In this document: positions 8,644-17,534 of the stretch, one piece after another
How positions within the stretch are numbered: position 1 is the stretch's first letter
How the letters are laid out: each line of letters opens with the position of its first letter
Origin: Desulfobacterium sp.
Lineage (GTDB): Bacteria > Desulfobacterota > Desulfobacteria > Desulfobacterales > Desulfobacteraceae
Length of the DNA: 64,000 nucleotides
Reading direction: 5' to 3'
Assembly: GCA_016342325.1 (NCBI GenBank)
Contig: JAEINR010000006.1
Location: 1-64,000, forward strand
Notes under the pieces: model-generated
Databases searched by the model: none
The model's input: only the letters and a program-made list of their open reading frames with translations
What the model was told of the DNA's origin: nothing
Made by a program: the position numbers and the translations under genes

Positions 8644-9444
8644 ATGGACGTTGCCGTATCGATCAAGGGGATTTCCCATTCCTATGGAAAGACCCGGGTC
8701 CTGGACAATCTCTGTTTTGATGTGCCCAAAGGCGCTTTCTTTACCATCATCGGTCCCAACGGATCGGGCAAATCCACTCTCATGCGCCTGATCTCAGGGG
8801 TGTTGCGCCATGGCCCGGGCGAGGTGCAGCTCCTGGGCCGTTCATTGAAATCCTACACCGGAAAGCAGCTTGCCAAGAAGGTCGCCTATGTGCCCCAGAC
8901 GGTGTCGGCGGAGTTTCCCTTCACCGTCCGGGAGCTGGTGCTCCTTGGCCGGTCCCCCCACCAGGGGATGATGGGAATGAATTCCCGTGAAGATGACGAG
9001 ATCGCAGGCCAGGCCATGGCATTTACCAACGTGGATCACTTAAGGGAGAGAACCCTTGACCAGATCAGCGGCGGGGAGCGCCAGCGGGTCTTCATCGCCC
9101 GGGCCATCTGCCAGGGGCCTGAGATCATGCTCCTGGACGAACCGGCCTCGGCCCTGGACCTTGCCCACCAGGTGATGCTCATGGATCTTCTGGACCGCCT
9201 TAAACAGGAGACCGGCATCACCATTGTCATGGTGTCCCATGATATCAATCTAGCCGCCATGTATTCGGATGAGATGGTGCTCATTGCCGACGGAAGGGTG
9301 GTGAAAAAGGGCCCGGTAGACCATGTCCTGGATGCCCGGGTGCTTGAGGATATCTTTGGCTGCCCCTTTCTCATCGATACCAACCCCCTGGGAAATGTCC
9401 CCCGGATATTTCCTGTTCCTGACAAGTTCAAATCCCTGATTTAA
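8644..9444 (+). CDS. ABC transporter ATP-binding protein of the metal-chelate transporter
   Basis: Cytoplasmic ATPase of 266 residues, BtuD/FecE type. Walker A GPNGSGKST (near residue 40), Q-loop in YVPQ, signature ISGGERQR, Walker B IMLLDEPASALDL and the switch His in MVSHD are all present. The ATG at 8644 follows GGAGGAG in the 3' end of the permease gene, so the two are translationally coupled. A much longer open frame extends upstream to 8257, but that part overlaps the permease in another frame and is not coding. Completes a standard three-gene importer. Confidence 0.93.
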   Translation: MDVAVSIKGISHSYGKTRVLDNLCFDVPKGAFFTIIGPNGSGKSTLMRLISGVLRHGPGEVQLLGRSLKSYTGKQLAKKVAYVPQTVSAEFPFTVRELVLLGRSPHQGMMGMNSREDDEIAGQAMAFTNVDHLRERTLDQISGGERQRVFIARAICQGPEIMLLDEPASALDLAHQVMLMDLLDRLKQETGITIVMVSHDINLAAMYSDEMVLIADGRVVKKGPVDHVLDARVLEDIFGCPFLIDTNPLGNVPRIFPVPDKFKSLI

Positions 9445-9462
9445 GCCCATACAAGGAATCCT

Positions 9463-9792
9463 ATGGCATACTTCTATCTTATGCTGGCAATCATTTCCGA
9501 AGTTATTGCAACCTCGGCCTTAAAGGCGTCGGCGGAGTTCACAAAGCTTGTACCGGTCTTGATCGTTCTTCTCGGATATGGGATTTCCTTCTACTGCATG
9601 GCCCTGGTGTTGAGAACCATTCCCCTGGGCATCACCTATGCCATCTGGTCGGGGCTTGGCATCGTGATTATCGCCGTCATCGGTGTGGTTTTTTTCAAGG
9701 AGAGCCTGGATCTGCCGGCCATGGTGGGCATGGGGCTCATCATCGCAGGGGTGGTTGTGGTCAACCTTTTTTCAAAGACGACCGGCCACTGA
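9463..9792 (+). CDS. Small multidrug resistance (SMR) family transporter
   Basis: Four-helix inner-membrane protein of 109 residues. The essential proton- and drug-binding glutamate is Glu13 (LAIISEVIATSALK), and GITYAIWSGLGIV in helix 3 and VFFKESL in the loop are SMR signatures. The Qac/EmrE subgroup exports cationic drugs; a Gdx-type guanidinium exporter is less likely from the helix 3 motif. It starts 18 bp after the chelate transporter ATPase and may be co-transcribed with it, but a functional link is not evident. Convergent with the iclR-type gene that follows. Confidence 0.9.
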   Translation: MAYFYLMLAIISEVIATSALKASAEFTKLVPVLIVLLGYGISFYCMALVLRTIPLGITYAIWSGLGIVIIAVIGVVFFKESLDLPAMVGMGLIIAGVVVVNLFSKTTGH

Positions 9793-9848
9793 CCGGTTTT
9801 CCAAGGGCCGGTATCCTTTTGACTGTGGAATCGGGGGGTAGGCCGGTG

Positions 9849-10598
9849 TCAGGCTGAGGTGGTGGCGGAGATTTTTGCGGAGAGGTCATGGCCCAGGGCG
9901 ACGATCTTTTTTATGACCTCGGGTTTGTTGCAGGCAAACACCTTCAGACCGGAGAAGCTGACCGCCGCAAGGACCCGTTCATGGTCGAAGATCGGCACGC
10001 TGATGCAGAAGAAGTGGTCTGTGTACTCTTCGTTATCAAGGCCATACCCCCTCGCTTTTGTCAGTCTCAGCTCCTCGTAAAGCCCTTCCTTGTCCAGGAT
10101 GGTGGCGTCCGTGAACTTTGTAAGCTCCATTTGTTCGATCAATCTTTCCTGCTCCTTTGGATTAAGGCTGGCAAGGATCACCTTGCCCGAGGCAGAGGCG
10201 TGCATGGCACCGTTCAGGTCCACGGGCCGGGATTGAATATAGGATTTGAGGGGATTGTGCTGGAACACGTAGTTGAGCACCCCGTCTTCGTAGAGAATCA
10301 GTGAAACCGACAGTTGGATCTCCTCGGCCAGGTGGGCCAGGCTTTCCTTGGCAACACTGTAGAGATCCTGGGTTCTTATATAAGCGCACCCGATCTTGTA
10401 GGCGTGGAAACCAATGGTAAAGCGTTTGTTGTCCAGGCGGAGCATGTGGATGTCCTTAAGGGTGTGAACAATGTCAAAGACGCTGGTTTTGGGCAGGTCC
10501 AGCTGTTTTACGATCTCTGAAAGGGTCAGCCCTTTTTCATGTTCCGTGAGGAGATCCATGATCTGAACCACCCGAAGCGCTGTTCTGTTTTGTTTCAT
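9849..10598 (-). CDS. IclR-family transcriptional regulator
   Basis: Regulator of 249 residues. The N-terminal winged HTH (about residues 5-60) reads RVVQIMDLLTEHEKGLTLSEIVKQLDLPKTSVFDIVHTL; the C-terminal IclR effector domain contains MHASASGKVILA and GYGLDNEEYTDHFFCISVPIFD. IclR proteins sense small carboxylates or related metabolites and bind palindromes as dimers or tetramers. It is transcribed from the 330-bp gap next to the amino-acid transport and catabolism genes. A 16-bp palindrome at 10796-10811 in that gap resembles four sites around the oxidoreductase promoter at 20.2-20.3 kb, so this protein is the best local candidate for their regulator (inference). Confidence 0.9.
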   Translation of the reverse strand: MKQNRTALRVVQIMDLLTEHEKGLTLSEIVKQLDLPKTSVFDIVHTLKDIHMLRLDNKRFTIGFHAYKIGCAYIRTQDLYSVAKESLAHLAEEIQLSVSLILYEDGVLNYVFQHNPLKSYIQSRPVDLNGAMHASASGKVILASLNPKEQERLIEQMELTKFTDATILDKEGLYEELRLTKARGYGLDNEEYTDHFFCISVPIFDHERVLAAVSFSGLKVFACNKPEVIKKIVALGHDLSAKISATTSA

Positions 10599-10686
10599 GA
10601 CTGTTGTCCTAGTGCCGAAACTTGCAAAGGCATCCCAGGGTGGTTACGGGATCGCTGCCGGCGTTTTTTTACTATTGTTGATAATA

Positions 10687-10739
10687 AGGACCGCAAATTT
10701 TATAACTTGAACGAAATAGTTTATTTCATCTGCGGTCCT
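10687..10739. promoter_or_regulatory. Inverted repeat upstream of the iclR-type gene
   Basis: Nine-bp perfect arms AGGACCGCA (10687-10695) and TGCGGTCCT (10731-10739) enclose 35 AT-rich bases that include a second dyad, GAAATA...TATTTC. Position about 90-140 bp before the iclR start suggests an operator or promoter cruciform; it could also be a hairpin in a leader RNA. Confidence 0.4.
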
Positions 10740-10795
10740 AAACGCCCGGTGGTTTAACGTAAGACAGGCATCAATGAGTGTTCATATTTTTAGCA

Positions 10796-10811
10796 GTTCG
10801 GATATTCGAAT
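10796..10811. promoter_or_regulatory. Candidate IclR operator
   Basis: GTTCGGATATTCGAAT, a near-palindrome. It shares the pattern GTTCG-N-ATAT-N-CGAAC with four sites flanking the promoter at 20237-20265. It lies about 200 bp upstream of the iclR start codon. Confidence 0.4.
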
Positions 10812-10876
10812 GCAAGGACAAAAATGCGCGTTTTTTGGCCTTGTACCCCTGGAACAGGTCGATTTAACGAAAAATG

Positions 10877-10918
10877 AAAGGGGCAGGAGGATTTCTATTC
10901 CTTGTGCCCCTTTTTTTT
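10877..10918 (-). terminator. Rho-independent terminator of the BCCT gene
   Basis: Stem AAAGGGGCA (10877-10885) with TGCCCCTTT (10905-10913). On the minus strand the stem is followed by a short T-rich run (CATTTTTCG); on the plus strand by eight T. It begins 10 bp after the BCCT stop, so it probably ends that transcript. Confidence 0.7.
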
Positions 10919-10927
10919 CCGGTTGGC

Positions 10928-12520
10928 TCAGGCGGCGATCTTTTTAATGGATACGGGCAGCTCTTTTTTCTCTCCGTTTTCATATTCCACCCGCTGGAGA
11001 AGCGGTGGTGCCAGGAGTTCGCCATAGTCCTCTTTTATACTCTTCATAAAGGACCAGACCATCACCAGCAGGGCAAACATCAGGGGAAAGGCCAGAACAA
11101 TGGAGGAGGCCTGGATCACCTTTAATCCGCCGATGGAGAACATCATCACGGCCATCAATGCCAGAATGATGGCCCAAAGTAAGCGGTTCCAGCGGGCGGG
11201 TTCCTCTTCGCTGTGGAGCTCTTTTGTGGAGACCGATGCCAGGATATAGGCCGAGGAGTCCAGGGTGGTGGCCAGGAAGACAAACATCAGGACCACGAAC
11301 AGGGGCAGCAGGTAGGTGCCGAAGGGGAGGGACTCGAGTATGGTCACGATGGCCTGGGCCGCGCCCTGCTCGGCCATCAATGCCGTCATGGATTGGGCCC
11401 CGTAGAGTTCGATGTTGAGGGAGTAGCAGCCGAATACGGCAAAATAGATCCAGCAGCCAAGGGGGCCCCAGATGCACATGCCCATGATCAGCTCCCGGAT
11501 GGTCCTGCCCCTGGAGATGCGCGCGACAAAGAGTCCCATCATGGGGGAGTAGCCAACGGCCCAGGCCCAGTAGAAGATGGTCCAGGACTGGGGAAAACCG
11601 CTTTTGGCAATGGGGTCGGTCCAGAGGCTCATGCGGAAATAGTTGTCGAACATGAGACTTAAGCTGTTGGTAAAGGTGTTGAGGATAAAGGCCGTGGGAC
11701 CGGCCACCAGGACAAAAAGGGCCAGGGCCAGGGCCAGTCCGATGTTGAGATCGCTCAGCCGCGCGATTCCTTTCTTGAGTCCCAGGCAGACGCTGGTGCC
11801 AAAGATTACCGACCAGATCACGAGGATGACGATGTTGAGCCAGAAGCTCTGGGGAATGTGGAATATCCTGCCGATGCAGGCGGCGATCATGGGGGTGCCA
11901 AGGCCCAGGGAGGTGCCCACGCCACCGATGATTCCGAACATCACGGCCACGTCCATGGCTTTACCGATGGGGCCGTTCACATGTTTACCAAGTACGCTTT
12001 TGGAGGCCATGCTCAGGGTGAGCCGGGTTTCTTTTCTTACATAGTAGGAGTAGGCAATGGGGATGGTGGCGATGGTGTACCAGGACCAGCAGGTGATTCC
12101 CCAGTGGAATGCGCCGTAGGTGGCGGCCCACTCTGCCGCGTCATGGGAACCCGGGGTCAGACCGAAGGGGGGGGTCTGCATGTAGTAGATGGGTTCGATT
12201 ATGGACCAGTAGACCAGGCTTGACCCGATGCCGGCGCAGAAAAGCATGGAGATCCAGGTAAAGGTCGAAAATTCGGGTTTCTCGGTTGGGCCGCCGAACT
12301 TGACCCTGCCGTATCGGCCCATGGCAAGCCAGAAAAGCAGGGCGGCCATGGCAAGACCCACCACAAGGTAGGCCCACCCGAAGTTGTCCACGATCCACGT
12401 CATGACCGAATTGACGGTGTTGCCGGTGGCGTCGGGCCAGATGATGGAAGTGATGCACATGGAGAGGATAATCAGGAGGGAGGGCCAGAATATGAGTGGG
12501 TCAATTTTCGAATTTTTCAT
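10928..12520 (-). CDS. BCCT-family transporter
   Basis: Inner-membrane carrier of 530 residues with twelve predicted helices, betaine/carnitine/choline family. The signature GGVGTSLGLGTPMIA and the Trp-rich segment FYWAWAVGYSPMMGLFVARISRGRTIRE are clear. The ion-coupling helix reads MLFCAGIGSSLVYWSIIEP, close to but not identical with the GMGIG of Na+-coupled BetP, so the coupling ion is uncertain. I moved the start from 12544 to the ATG at 12520 because AAGGAAC is well placed before it. It heads a minus-strand block of transporter and amino-acid-catabolism genes. The substrate could be a betaine or another trimethylammonium compound. Confidence 0.88.
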   Translation of the reverse strand: MKNSKIDPLIFWPSLLIILSMCITSIIWPDATGNTVNSVMTWIVDNFGWAYLVVGLAMAALLFWLAMGRYGRVKFGGPTEKPEFSTFTWISMLFCAGIGSSLVYWSIIEPIYYMQTPPFGLTPGSHDAAEWAATYGAFHWGITCWSWYTIATIPIAYSYYVRKETRLTLSMASKSVLGKHVNGPIGKAMDVAVMFGIIGGVGTSLGLGTPMIAACIGRIFHIPQSFWLNIVILVIWSVIFGTSVCLGLKKGIARLSDLNIGLALALALFVLVAGPTAFILNTFTNSLSLMFDNYFRMSLWTDPIAKSGFPQSWTIFYWAWAVGYSPMMGLFVARISRGRTIRELIMGMCIWGPLGCWIYFAVFGCYSLNIELYGAQSMTALMAEQGAAQAIVTILESLPFGTYLLPLFVVLMFVFLATTLDSSAYILASVSTKELHSEEEPARWNRLLWAIILALMAVMMFSIGGLKVIQASSIVLAFPLMFALLVMVWSFMKSIKEDYGELLAPPLLQRVEYENGEKKELPVSIKKIAA

Positions 12521-12654
12521 GAAAATGTTCCTTTTTCCAGGCATGGAACCGGGGAAGGGGGCCGTAAAGGCTCGATTCTGCAGAAAAAGGACGCGCCGGT
12601 CATACCGTTGAACAGATAAAAAGGGTGAACCAATAATAGGCGAAAAATGGGGGC

Positions 12655-12686
12655 CCGGCCAGGGAGATGAACGTCTCCCTGGCCGG
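12655..12686 (-). terminator. Strong hairpin terminator of the MFS gene
   Basis: Perfect 13-bp stem with arms CCGGCCAGGGAGA (12655-12667) and its complement (12674-12686) and a 6-base loop. On the minus strand it is followed by GCCCCCATTTTTCG. It starts 24 bp past the MFS stop. Confidence 0.75.
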
Positions 12687-12709
12687 TGCCATCAGGGTTA
12701 TGGGTGAGC

Positions 12710-13975
12710 TTACGCAGCCCCAAGCATGGTTTTGCCGGAAGCCGTGTTTTCCTTTCTGCAGTGGCGCAGGATGGCATAGGCGGCACAGGTGCCTATAAAG
12801 GCCACCACGGCAAGATAGATGAAGATGTAGGTGTAACCGGTGTTACCGTAGTTGTCCAGCCAGGTGCCGAACATGGCGGACATGAAAAGGTCCGGGGTGT
12901 AGCCGGTGATGGATGCGATACCCACGGCGGTGCCTGTCACGGCCAGGGGAATCTTTGCTTCGTCCACGATGGAGAAGAGCACACCGTAGAGGGCAAGGCC
13001 CACGGCGCCGGGAAGCAGGGTAAACAGGCTGATGAAGAAGGGGGAGGCGGTTGAGGGAATGTTCATGACGCCGATGAACATGAGCCCCAGGATGGTGAAG
13101 GCGGTCATGAACCATTTGCTGGTGGATTTAAACACCTTGTCCGCCAGATATCCGCCCACCGGTGCCAGCAGCATGAACAGATAGGTCCGGATGATGGAGA
13201 ATATGCCCGAGTCCTCAGGAGAAACACCGATGACGTTGGTGAGATAGGGGGTGAAGTAGGTGGTGGAGGAGTACATGGTGTAGCCGCAGAAGATTACCAG
13301 GGAGAAGAGCCATACCACCGGGCTTTTGATCAGCACCTTGACATCGGAGAACTTGATCTTCTCATCTTCCGGCACACCGTCTTCGGCACCGTCGTTTTTC
13401 AGGATGAACATAACCAGCACCGCTGCCACGGCCGTGGTTAGCCCGATCACGGAAACCGCGTTAAAAAGGCTTCCCTTTGCCGTGGTGGCAAGGCCTGAGG
13501 CCCACAGGGCCGTGGAGTTGCCAATGGCGCCGGCAATGCCGTTACCAGCATAGTAGAGGCCGAAGATAATGCCCTGTTCGCCGTCGCCCGCCGTCATGCG
13601 GATGGTCTTCATGAGGGAGCTCCAGAAGACAAACGCGGTGGTGATGGATAATAAAAACCAGATCAGGAGCGAGACATTATAACTCATAGAAAAGGTGAAG
13701 GCGTAGATGAAGGTGAGGACGGTGGTGGATATCAAGGAGAAAAGAATACACTTTTTGGCCGAGAACCGGTCGGCTATCATCCCCCCGGGGATGTAGAGGA
13801 GCATGGTGCCGGCAGCGTAAACCGAGAGAAGCAGTCCCGACTGCTGGTTGGTGATCCCCATGGCCTCGATTTGGTAATCGTAGAACACATACTTAATATA
13901 AGGTATCAAATAGATCGAACCGCCACTAATTGATAATGCCAATACCGTCAGATATTTCCGTAGTTTATTGTCCAT
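12710..13975 (-). CDS. Major facilitator superfamily transporter
   Basis: Twelve-helix MFS permease of 421 residues. The motif between helices 2 and 3 reads GGMIADRFSAKKC and the equivalent in the second half GGYLADKVF, both MFS loop signatures. The subfamily could not be fixed; similarity to organic acid/nitrate-type carriers is possible. The ATG at 13975 is preceded by GAGAAGGG. It lies between the BCCT gene and the amino acid dehydrogenase gene on the same strand, so uptake or efflux of an amino acid or its acid product is plausible (inference). Confidence 0.85.
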   Translation of the reverse strand: MDNKLRKYLTVLALSISGGSIYLIPYIKYVFYDYQIEAMGITNQQSGLLLSVYAAGTMLLYIPGGMIADRFSAKKCILFSLISTTVLTFIYAFTFSMSYNVSLLIWFLLSITTAFVFWSSLMKTIRMTAGDGEQGIIFGLYYAGNGIAGAIGNSTALWASGLATTAKGSLFNAVSVIGLTTAVAAVLVMFILKNDGAEDGVPEDEKIKFSDVKVLIKSPVVWLFSLVIFCGYTMYSSTTYFTPYLTNVIGVSPEDSGIFSIIRTYLFMLLAPVGGYLADKVFKSTSKWFMTAFTILGLMFIGVMNIPSTASPFFISLFTLLPGAVGLALYGVLFSIVDEAKIPLAVTGTAVGIASITGYTPDLFMSAMFGTWLDNYGNTGYTYIFIYLAVVAFIGTCAAYAILRHCRKENTASGKTMLGAA

Positions 13976-14037
13976 AATACCCTTCTCAATCTTATTATTG
14001 GTTAATAATCGTCACATCTCAATGGTAGTTTTGTGGT

Positions 14038-14110
14038 CAGACCCGGAGAGGAGGTTCGTCGGCCGGCAGACATTCCTGGCTGCCGGTCAACAAATATGTC
14101 ATCGGGTCTG
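14038..14110 (-). terminator. Nested hairpin after the dehydrogenase gene
   Basis: Outer arms CAGACCCG (14038-14045) and CGGGTCTG (14103-14110) enclose inner arms CCGGCAG (14063-14069) and CTGCCGG (14080-14086). Sits 14 bp past the dehydrogenase stop and before the MFS start. No T-run follows, so it may be an attenuator or RNA-stabilising structure rather than a full terminator. Confidence 0.4.
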
Positions 14111-14123
14111 GAGGGAATCCGCC

Positions 14124-15272
14124 CTAGTTGTCCGGCGTATCAAAAACATCGGGAGCAAAGAGTTCCCGTGCGGCCTGGCGCTGGGTCTTGCCTTCCGCTG
14201 TTGCTTTCTCAAACACCCGCTTCATCTGCCTTCTGATGATGGAGGTGGTGTCGTTGACAATGTCTTCGGGAACGGGCTCGATGATGCCGAAGACCAGTGC
14301 CTCATAGATGCGGATGCCGCCCATGTTGTCGATGAAGTCAACGGCGATGTCCACACCCATCTCGGTAAGGATTTCGTCCGCCTCAGGGGTGACAGGGATG
14401 TTTGCCGCTTCACAGATGAGGGACGCCTTGACCTTGTGGGCGTTGTCCTTATTAATAACGTCCTCAAGGGCAGCGGGAACGAGGATGTCGCACTCAACGT
14501 CCAGCCACTCGGTGTTGGGCCGGGAGATGTAGTTGTCCGCAAAGGCAGAAGGATCCATTTCGCCCTTGGGAAGACGGGTCTTGACAAGCTTTTTCACGTC
14601 AAGGCCGTCCTGGCACTCGACCATGCCGTTGGCATCTGCGATACCCACGACCTTGTAGCCCATCTTGTCCAGGCAGAAGGCCATGCTGGCGCCGGCGCAA
14701 CCAAATCCCTGGAGAACGACCTTCGCCCCTTTTTTGCCCTGCTTGAATGTCCATGCCTCGTCCAGGCCGTGGGCACAGCCGTAACCGGTGATCATGTCGT
14801 ACATGAGAAAACCGTCATAGGTCATGTCGCAGGCATCGTCATGGTTTTTGATCCACTGCTGGAACTTGGGATCGTTCTTCATCTCCTTGGTCTGGGGAAG
14901 GCCCACACCCAGGTCATCCAGGATGGCGAGAACGTCTGCATAGTCAACCCCGAGATCGCCGCCGATGGAAACACCGGATGTGATGTAGGGAAGCATGGCA
15001 GTAAGGTACCGTTTCAATACGTCCTTGGAATCCGGTGCCTTGGAATCATAGGCAATACCGCCCTTGCAGCCGCCGGTGGTCACAGACTCGCAGGCTTTGT
15101 ACTTGTAACCCATGGTGGTGGCAAGACGGATGACCTCTTCCTTGGTGACCGTGGGATGCATCCGTGTACCACCGCCGCAGTAGTGGTTTACGAAGTTGTA
15201 GGCACACAGCCAGCCCTTTGCTGAACTTTCGGTATCATTCCATTCGACTACGATGTAAGGTTTCTTTTCCAT
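14124..15272 (-). CDS. Glu/Leu/Phe/Val dehydrogenase family protein
   Basis: NAD(P)-dependent oxidative deaminase of 382 residues. The dimerisation/substrate half contains GGGTRMHP and the catalytic lysine motif GGCKGGI (Lys70), where most relatives have GGAKGGI; the Rossmann half contains VVLQGFGCAGASMAFCLDKMGYKVVGIADANG. The reaction is amino acid + NAD(P)+ to 2-oxoacid + ammonium. Start moved from 15320 to the ATG at 15272, which follows CAGGAGAC. The gene lies downstream of the acyl-CoA ligase and oxidoreductase genes on the same strand and would supply their 2-oxoacid substrate. Glutamate versus branched-chain specificity cannot be decided from sequence alone. Confidence 0.87.
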   Translation of the reverse strand: MEKKPYIVVEWNDTESSAKGWLCAYNFVNHYCGGGTRMHPTVTKEEVIRLATTMGYKYKACESVTTGGCKGGIAYDSKAPDSKDVLKRYLTAMLPYITSGVSIGGDLGVDYADVLAILDDLGVGLPQTKEMKNDPKFQQWIKNHDDACDMTYDGFLMYDMITGYGCAHGLDEAWTFKQGKKGAKVVLQGFGCAGASMAFCLDKMGYKVVGIADANGMVECQDGLDVKKLVKTRLPKGEMDPSAFADNYISRPNTEWLDVECDILVPAALEDVINKDNAHKVKASLICEAANIPVTPEADEILTEMGVDIAVDFIDNMGGIRIYEALVFGIIEPVPEDIVNDTTSIIRRQMKRVFEKATAEGKTQRQAARELFAPDVFDTPDN

Positions 15273-15411
15273 TTTATTGTCTCCTGATAATAACGTGTGT
15301 TTTAAAATGACCAATTCCAATTTATTGCCATGGGTATATGAATAGCGCCCACTTCTTATTACCTAGGCAAAGCAGGGATCTATTTCTCGTTGTTTCTTCA
15401 GTCGGTCAGGC

Positions 15412-17502
15412 CTAAACCTTGACCACCAATGCATCTGCTGCGCATACCCCTTTGCCCTGTTCGTATATAAAGACCGGGTTGATATCGAGCTCCCGGATCG
15501 TCTCTTTATGGTCGGCTGCAAGCTCGGCCACCCGGGCAATGGTAATGGCCAGCGCTTCGATGTCAAGGGGGGCGTTGCCCCGGTATCCTTCAAATAGTGG
15601 AAGGGCCTTGAGTTCCCGGACCATGGCTTCGGCCTCCGCTTTACCGAAGGGCGCGGGCAAAAGGGCTGTGTCTTTGAATATCTCCACAAACACCCCGCCC
15701 AGGCCGCAGAGAACGGCCGGACCGAATTGGGGGTCGTTGTTCACCCCGATGATGGCCTCGAGCCCCGGTTCCAGCATGTGCTGGACAAATACCCCGTCCA
15801 CTGTTGCCGTTGGTGCCTTTTCCCCGGCATTGGCCATGATCTCGTGAAACGCTTTTTCTACTGCGTCTCCATTGTTCAGGTGGAGCTTGACACCGCCCAT
15901 GTCGGACTTGTGGGGAATGTCGGCCGAGGCCACCTTCAGGACCACGGGGTAGCCCACCCGGGCAGCCGTTGCAACGGCTTCTTCAGCGGTTGCTGCCACA
16001 TCTCCCTCGGGTACGGTGATCCCGTACTCCCTGCAAAGCTGCATGCTGTCAAACTCGGACAGGGGTTTTGCTCCATCCAGCCGGGCCGTCTCGGGCACTG
16101 CAATTTCCAGGGTGTGGTCGGCGGGATTGTAGGTCAGATATTCCTTGAGATACTTGAGGGCGGCAAATCCGTACATGGGCGGTGGCAACACCGGCACACC
16201 GAGTTTCTCGAGCCTTTCCCTGTATTCCGGATTCCGGGTGTTTTCCAGGAAGGGCAGCATCACCATGGGTTTTGTACGCCCCTTGGCTACCACCTTTTCG
16301 ATTCCCTCGGTCATGTAGTGGATGCAGGGGTCTGCAATCTCCATGAGCAGGGTGTATCCGATGATGACAAGGCCCACCTTGGGATCGTCCATGACCGCCT
16401 GGAGTGTGTCTGCATACACGTCCGCGTCATAGGAGATGGTGGCCGTGGTGTCCAGGGGATTTGCAGGGCTTGCATAGCTCGGCAAGAGTTCCCGGAGACG
16501 GGCCACGGTTTCCGGGGCAAAGTCGGGATACGGAATCTCAAAGGCTTCGCCAAGGTCGGCACACATACCTGTCTCACCCCCGGAGAGGTTGATGGAGGCA
16601 AAGGTGGGTTGCTTGGGCAGCTCGGGCAGGGTGGAAAAAATCTGGGTGGTGGCCAGCAGTTCTTCCATGTCGTTGACCCGGATCACGCCGAACTTCTTGA
16701 ATATGGCATCGTACATCCGGTCTGCCCCGGAGAGACTCCCGGTGTGGGAGGCCGCCACCTGGCTGCCTTTTTCGCTGCTGCCCGCCTTGAGAACCACCAC
16801 GGGTTTGCGCTTGAGGGCCGCTTTTTTCAAGGCTTCGATAAAGCGCTTCGGCTGGGTGACCCCTTCCAGGTAAAGCCCCACCACCTTGGTGTTGTCATCG
16901 TCCACCAGAAAGTTAAGGTAGTCTTCCATGGAGACAACTGAAGCGTTTCCCGCCGAGATGGCGTAGGAGAACTTCATGTTGGGGCTGTCCATGAGGGAGA
17001 GGCAGAGCTGGCCGCTCTGGGAGACCACGCCCACCCCGCCTTTTCGATCCCGTTCTTCGGAGATAAAGGCAAAGGCGTGGGTGTTTTCGATATAGTTGAC
17101 AAACCCTGCGCAGTTGGGGCCCATGAGGGCCATGTCCAGCTCTTTGCAGAGGGCTTTCAGCTCTTTTTCCGCTTGTCTTCCCTCGTCGGTTCCCACCTCG
17201 GAGTAGCCGCTGGCAAAGACCACGGCACCCCTGGCTCCCTTTTCCCAGGCCTCTTTCAACACCATGGGAACAATGCGCTGGGGAGTGGAAACCACCACCA
17301 TGTCGATGGCTTCGGGCAGCTCGGCAAGGCTCTTGTAGCACTTTTGGCCGAACACCTCGTCCCGTCCCGGATTGACAAAGTAGACATGATCCAGGTTGGC
17401 GTAGGAGAGGATGTTACGGCAGGTGTCCCCGCCAAATCCCTCTTTTTCGCTTGCCCCGACAACGGCCATGGCCCTGGGGGACAATAGTTTGTTTAAATCC
17501 AT
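15412..17502 (-). CDS. Acetate/acyl-CoA ligase (ADP-forming), fused alpha-beta
   Basis: Single-chain ADP-forming acyl-CoA synthetase of 696 residues. Order: CoA-binding domain (about 1-140), CoA-ligase domain with the phospho-histidine His253 in ASHTGSLSG, and a C-terminal ATP-grasp domain (about 480-690) with GYPVVLKVASADIPHKSDMGG. It makes ATP from acyl-CoA, ADP and phosphate with release of the free acid, so it conserves energy by substrate-level phosphorylation in the cytoplasm. It lies 32 bp downstream of the oxidoreductase gamma subunit, in the order expected for peptide- or amino-acid-fermenting archaea and some deltaproteobacteria. The acyl chain used (acetyl, isobutyryl, isovaleryl, succinyl) is not determinable here. 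Confidence 0.92.
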   Translation of the reverse strand: MDLNKLLSPRAMAVVGASEKEGFGGDTCRNILSYANLDHVYFVNPGRDEVFGQKCYKSLAELPEAIDMVVVSTPQRIVPMVLKEAWEKGARGAVVFASGYSEVGTDEGRQAEKELKALCKELDMALMGPNCAGFVNYIENTHAFAFISEERDRKGGVGVVSQSGQLCLSLMDSPNMKFSYAISAGNASVVSMEDYLNFLVDDDNTKVVGLYLEGVTQPKRFIEALKKAALKRKPVVVLKAGSSEKGSQVAASHTGSLSGADRMYDAIFKKFGVIRVNDMEELLATTQIFSTLPELPKQPTFASINLSGGETGMCADLGEAFEIPYPDFAPETVARLRELLPSYASPANPLDTTATISYDADVYADTLQAVMDDPKVGLVIIGYTLLMEIADPCIHYMTEGIEKVVAKGRTKPMVMLPFLENTRNPEYRERLEKLGVPVLPPPMYGFAALKYLKEYLTYNPADHTLEIAVPETARLDGAKPLSEFDSMQLCREYGITVPEGDVAATAEEAVATAARVGYPVVLKVASADIPHKSDMGGVKLHLNNGDAVEKAFHEIMANAGEKAPTATVDGVFVQHMLEPGLEAIIGVNNDPQFGPAVLCGLGGVFVEIFKDTALLPAPFGKAEAEAMVRELKALPLFEGYRGNAPLDIEALAITIARVAELAADHKETIRELDINPVFIYEQGKGVCAADALVVKV

Positions 17503-17534
17503 TTCAACTTACTCCAAAAAAATCGAGGTCCTGA

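Larger units (their letters stand above)
10599..10876. other. Upstream region of the iclR-type gene
   Basis: About 280 bp without a gene, between the iclR start and the BCCT terminator. It holds two dyads described separately (10687-10739 and 10796-10811). No small gene or RNA is evident. Confidence 0.5.

Noticed and set aside
13968-15224. 418-codon plus-strand frame opposite the amino acid dehydrogenase
   Set aside because: Antisense to a gene with clear GDH motifs; no ribosome site and no recognisable domain.
15727-16941. 404-codon plus-strand frame opposite the acyl-CoA ligase
   Set aside because: Shadow of a high-GC gene; composition is Gly/His-rich without a domain.
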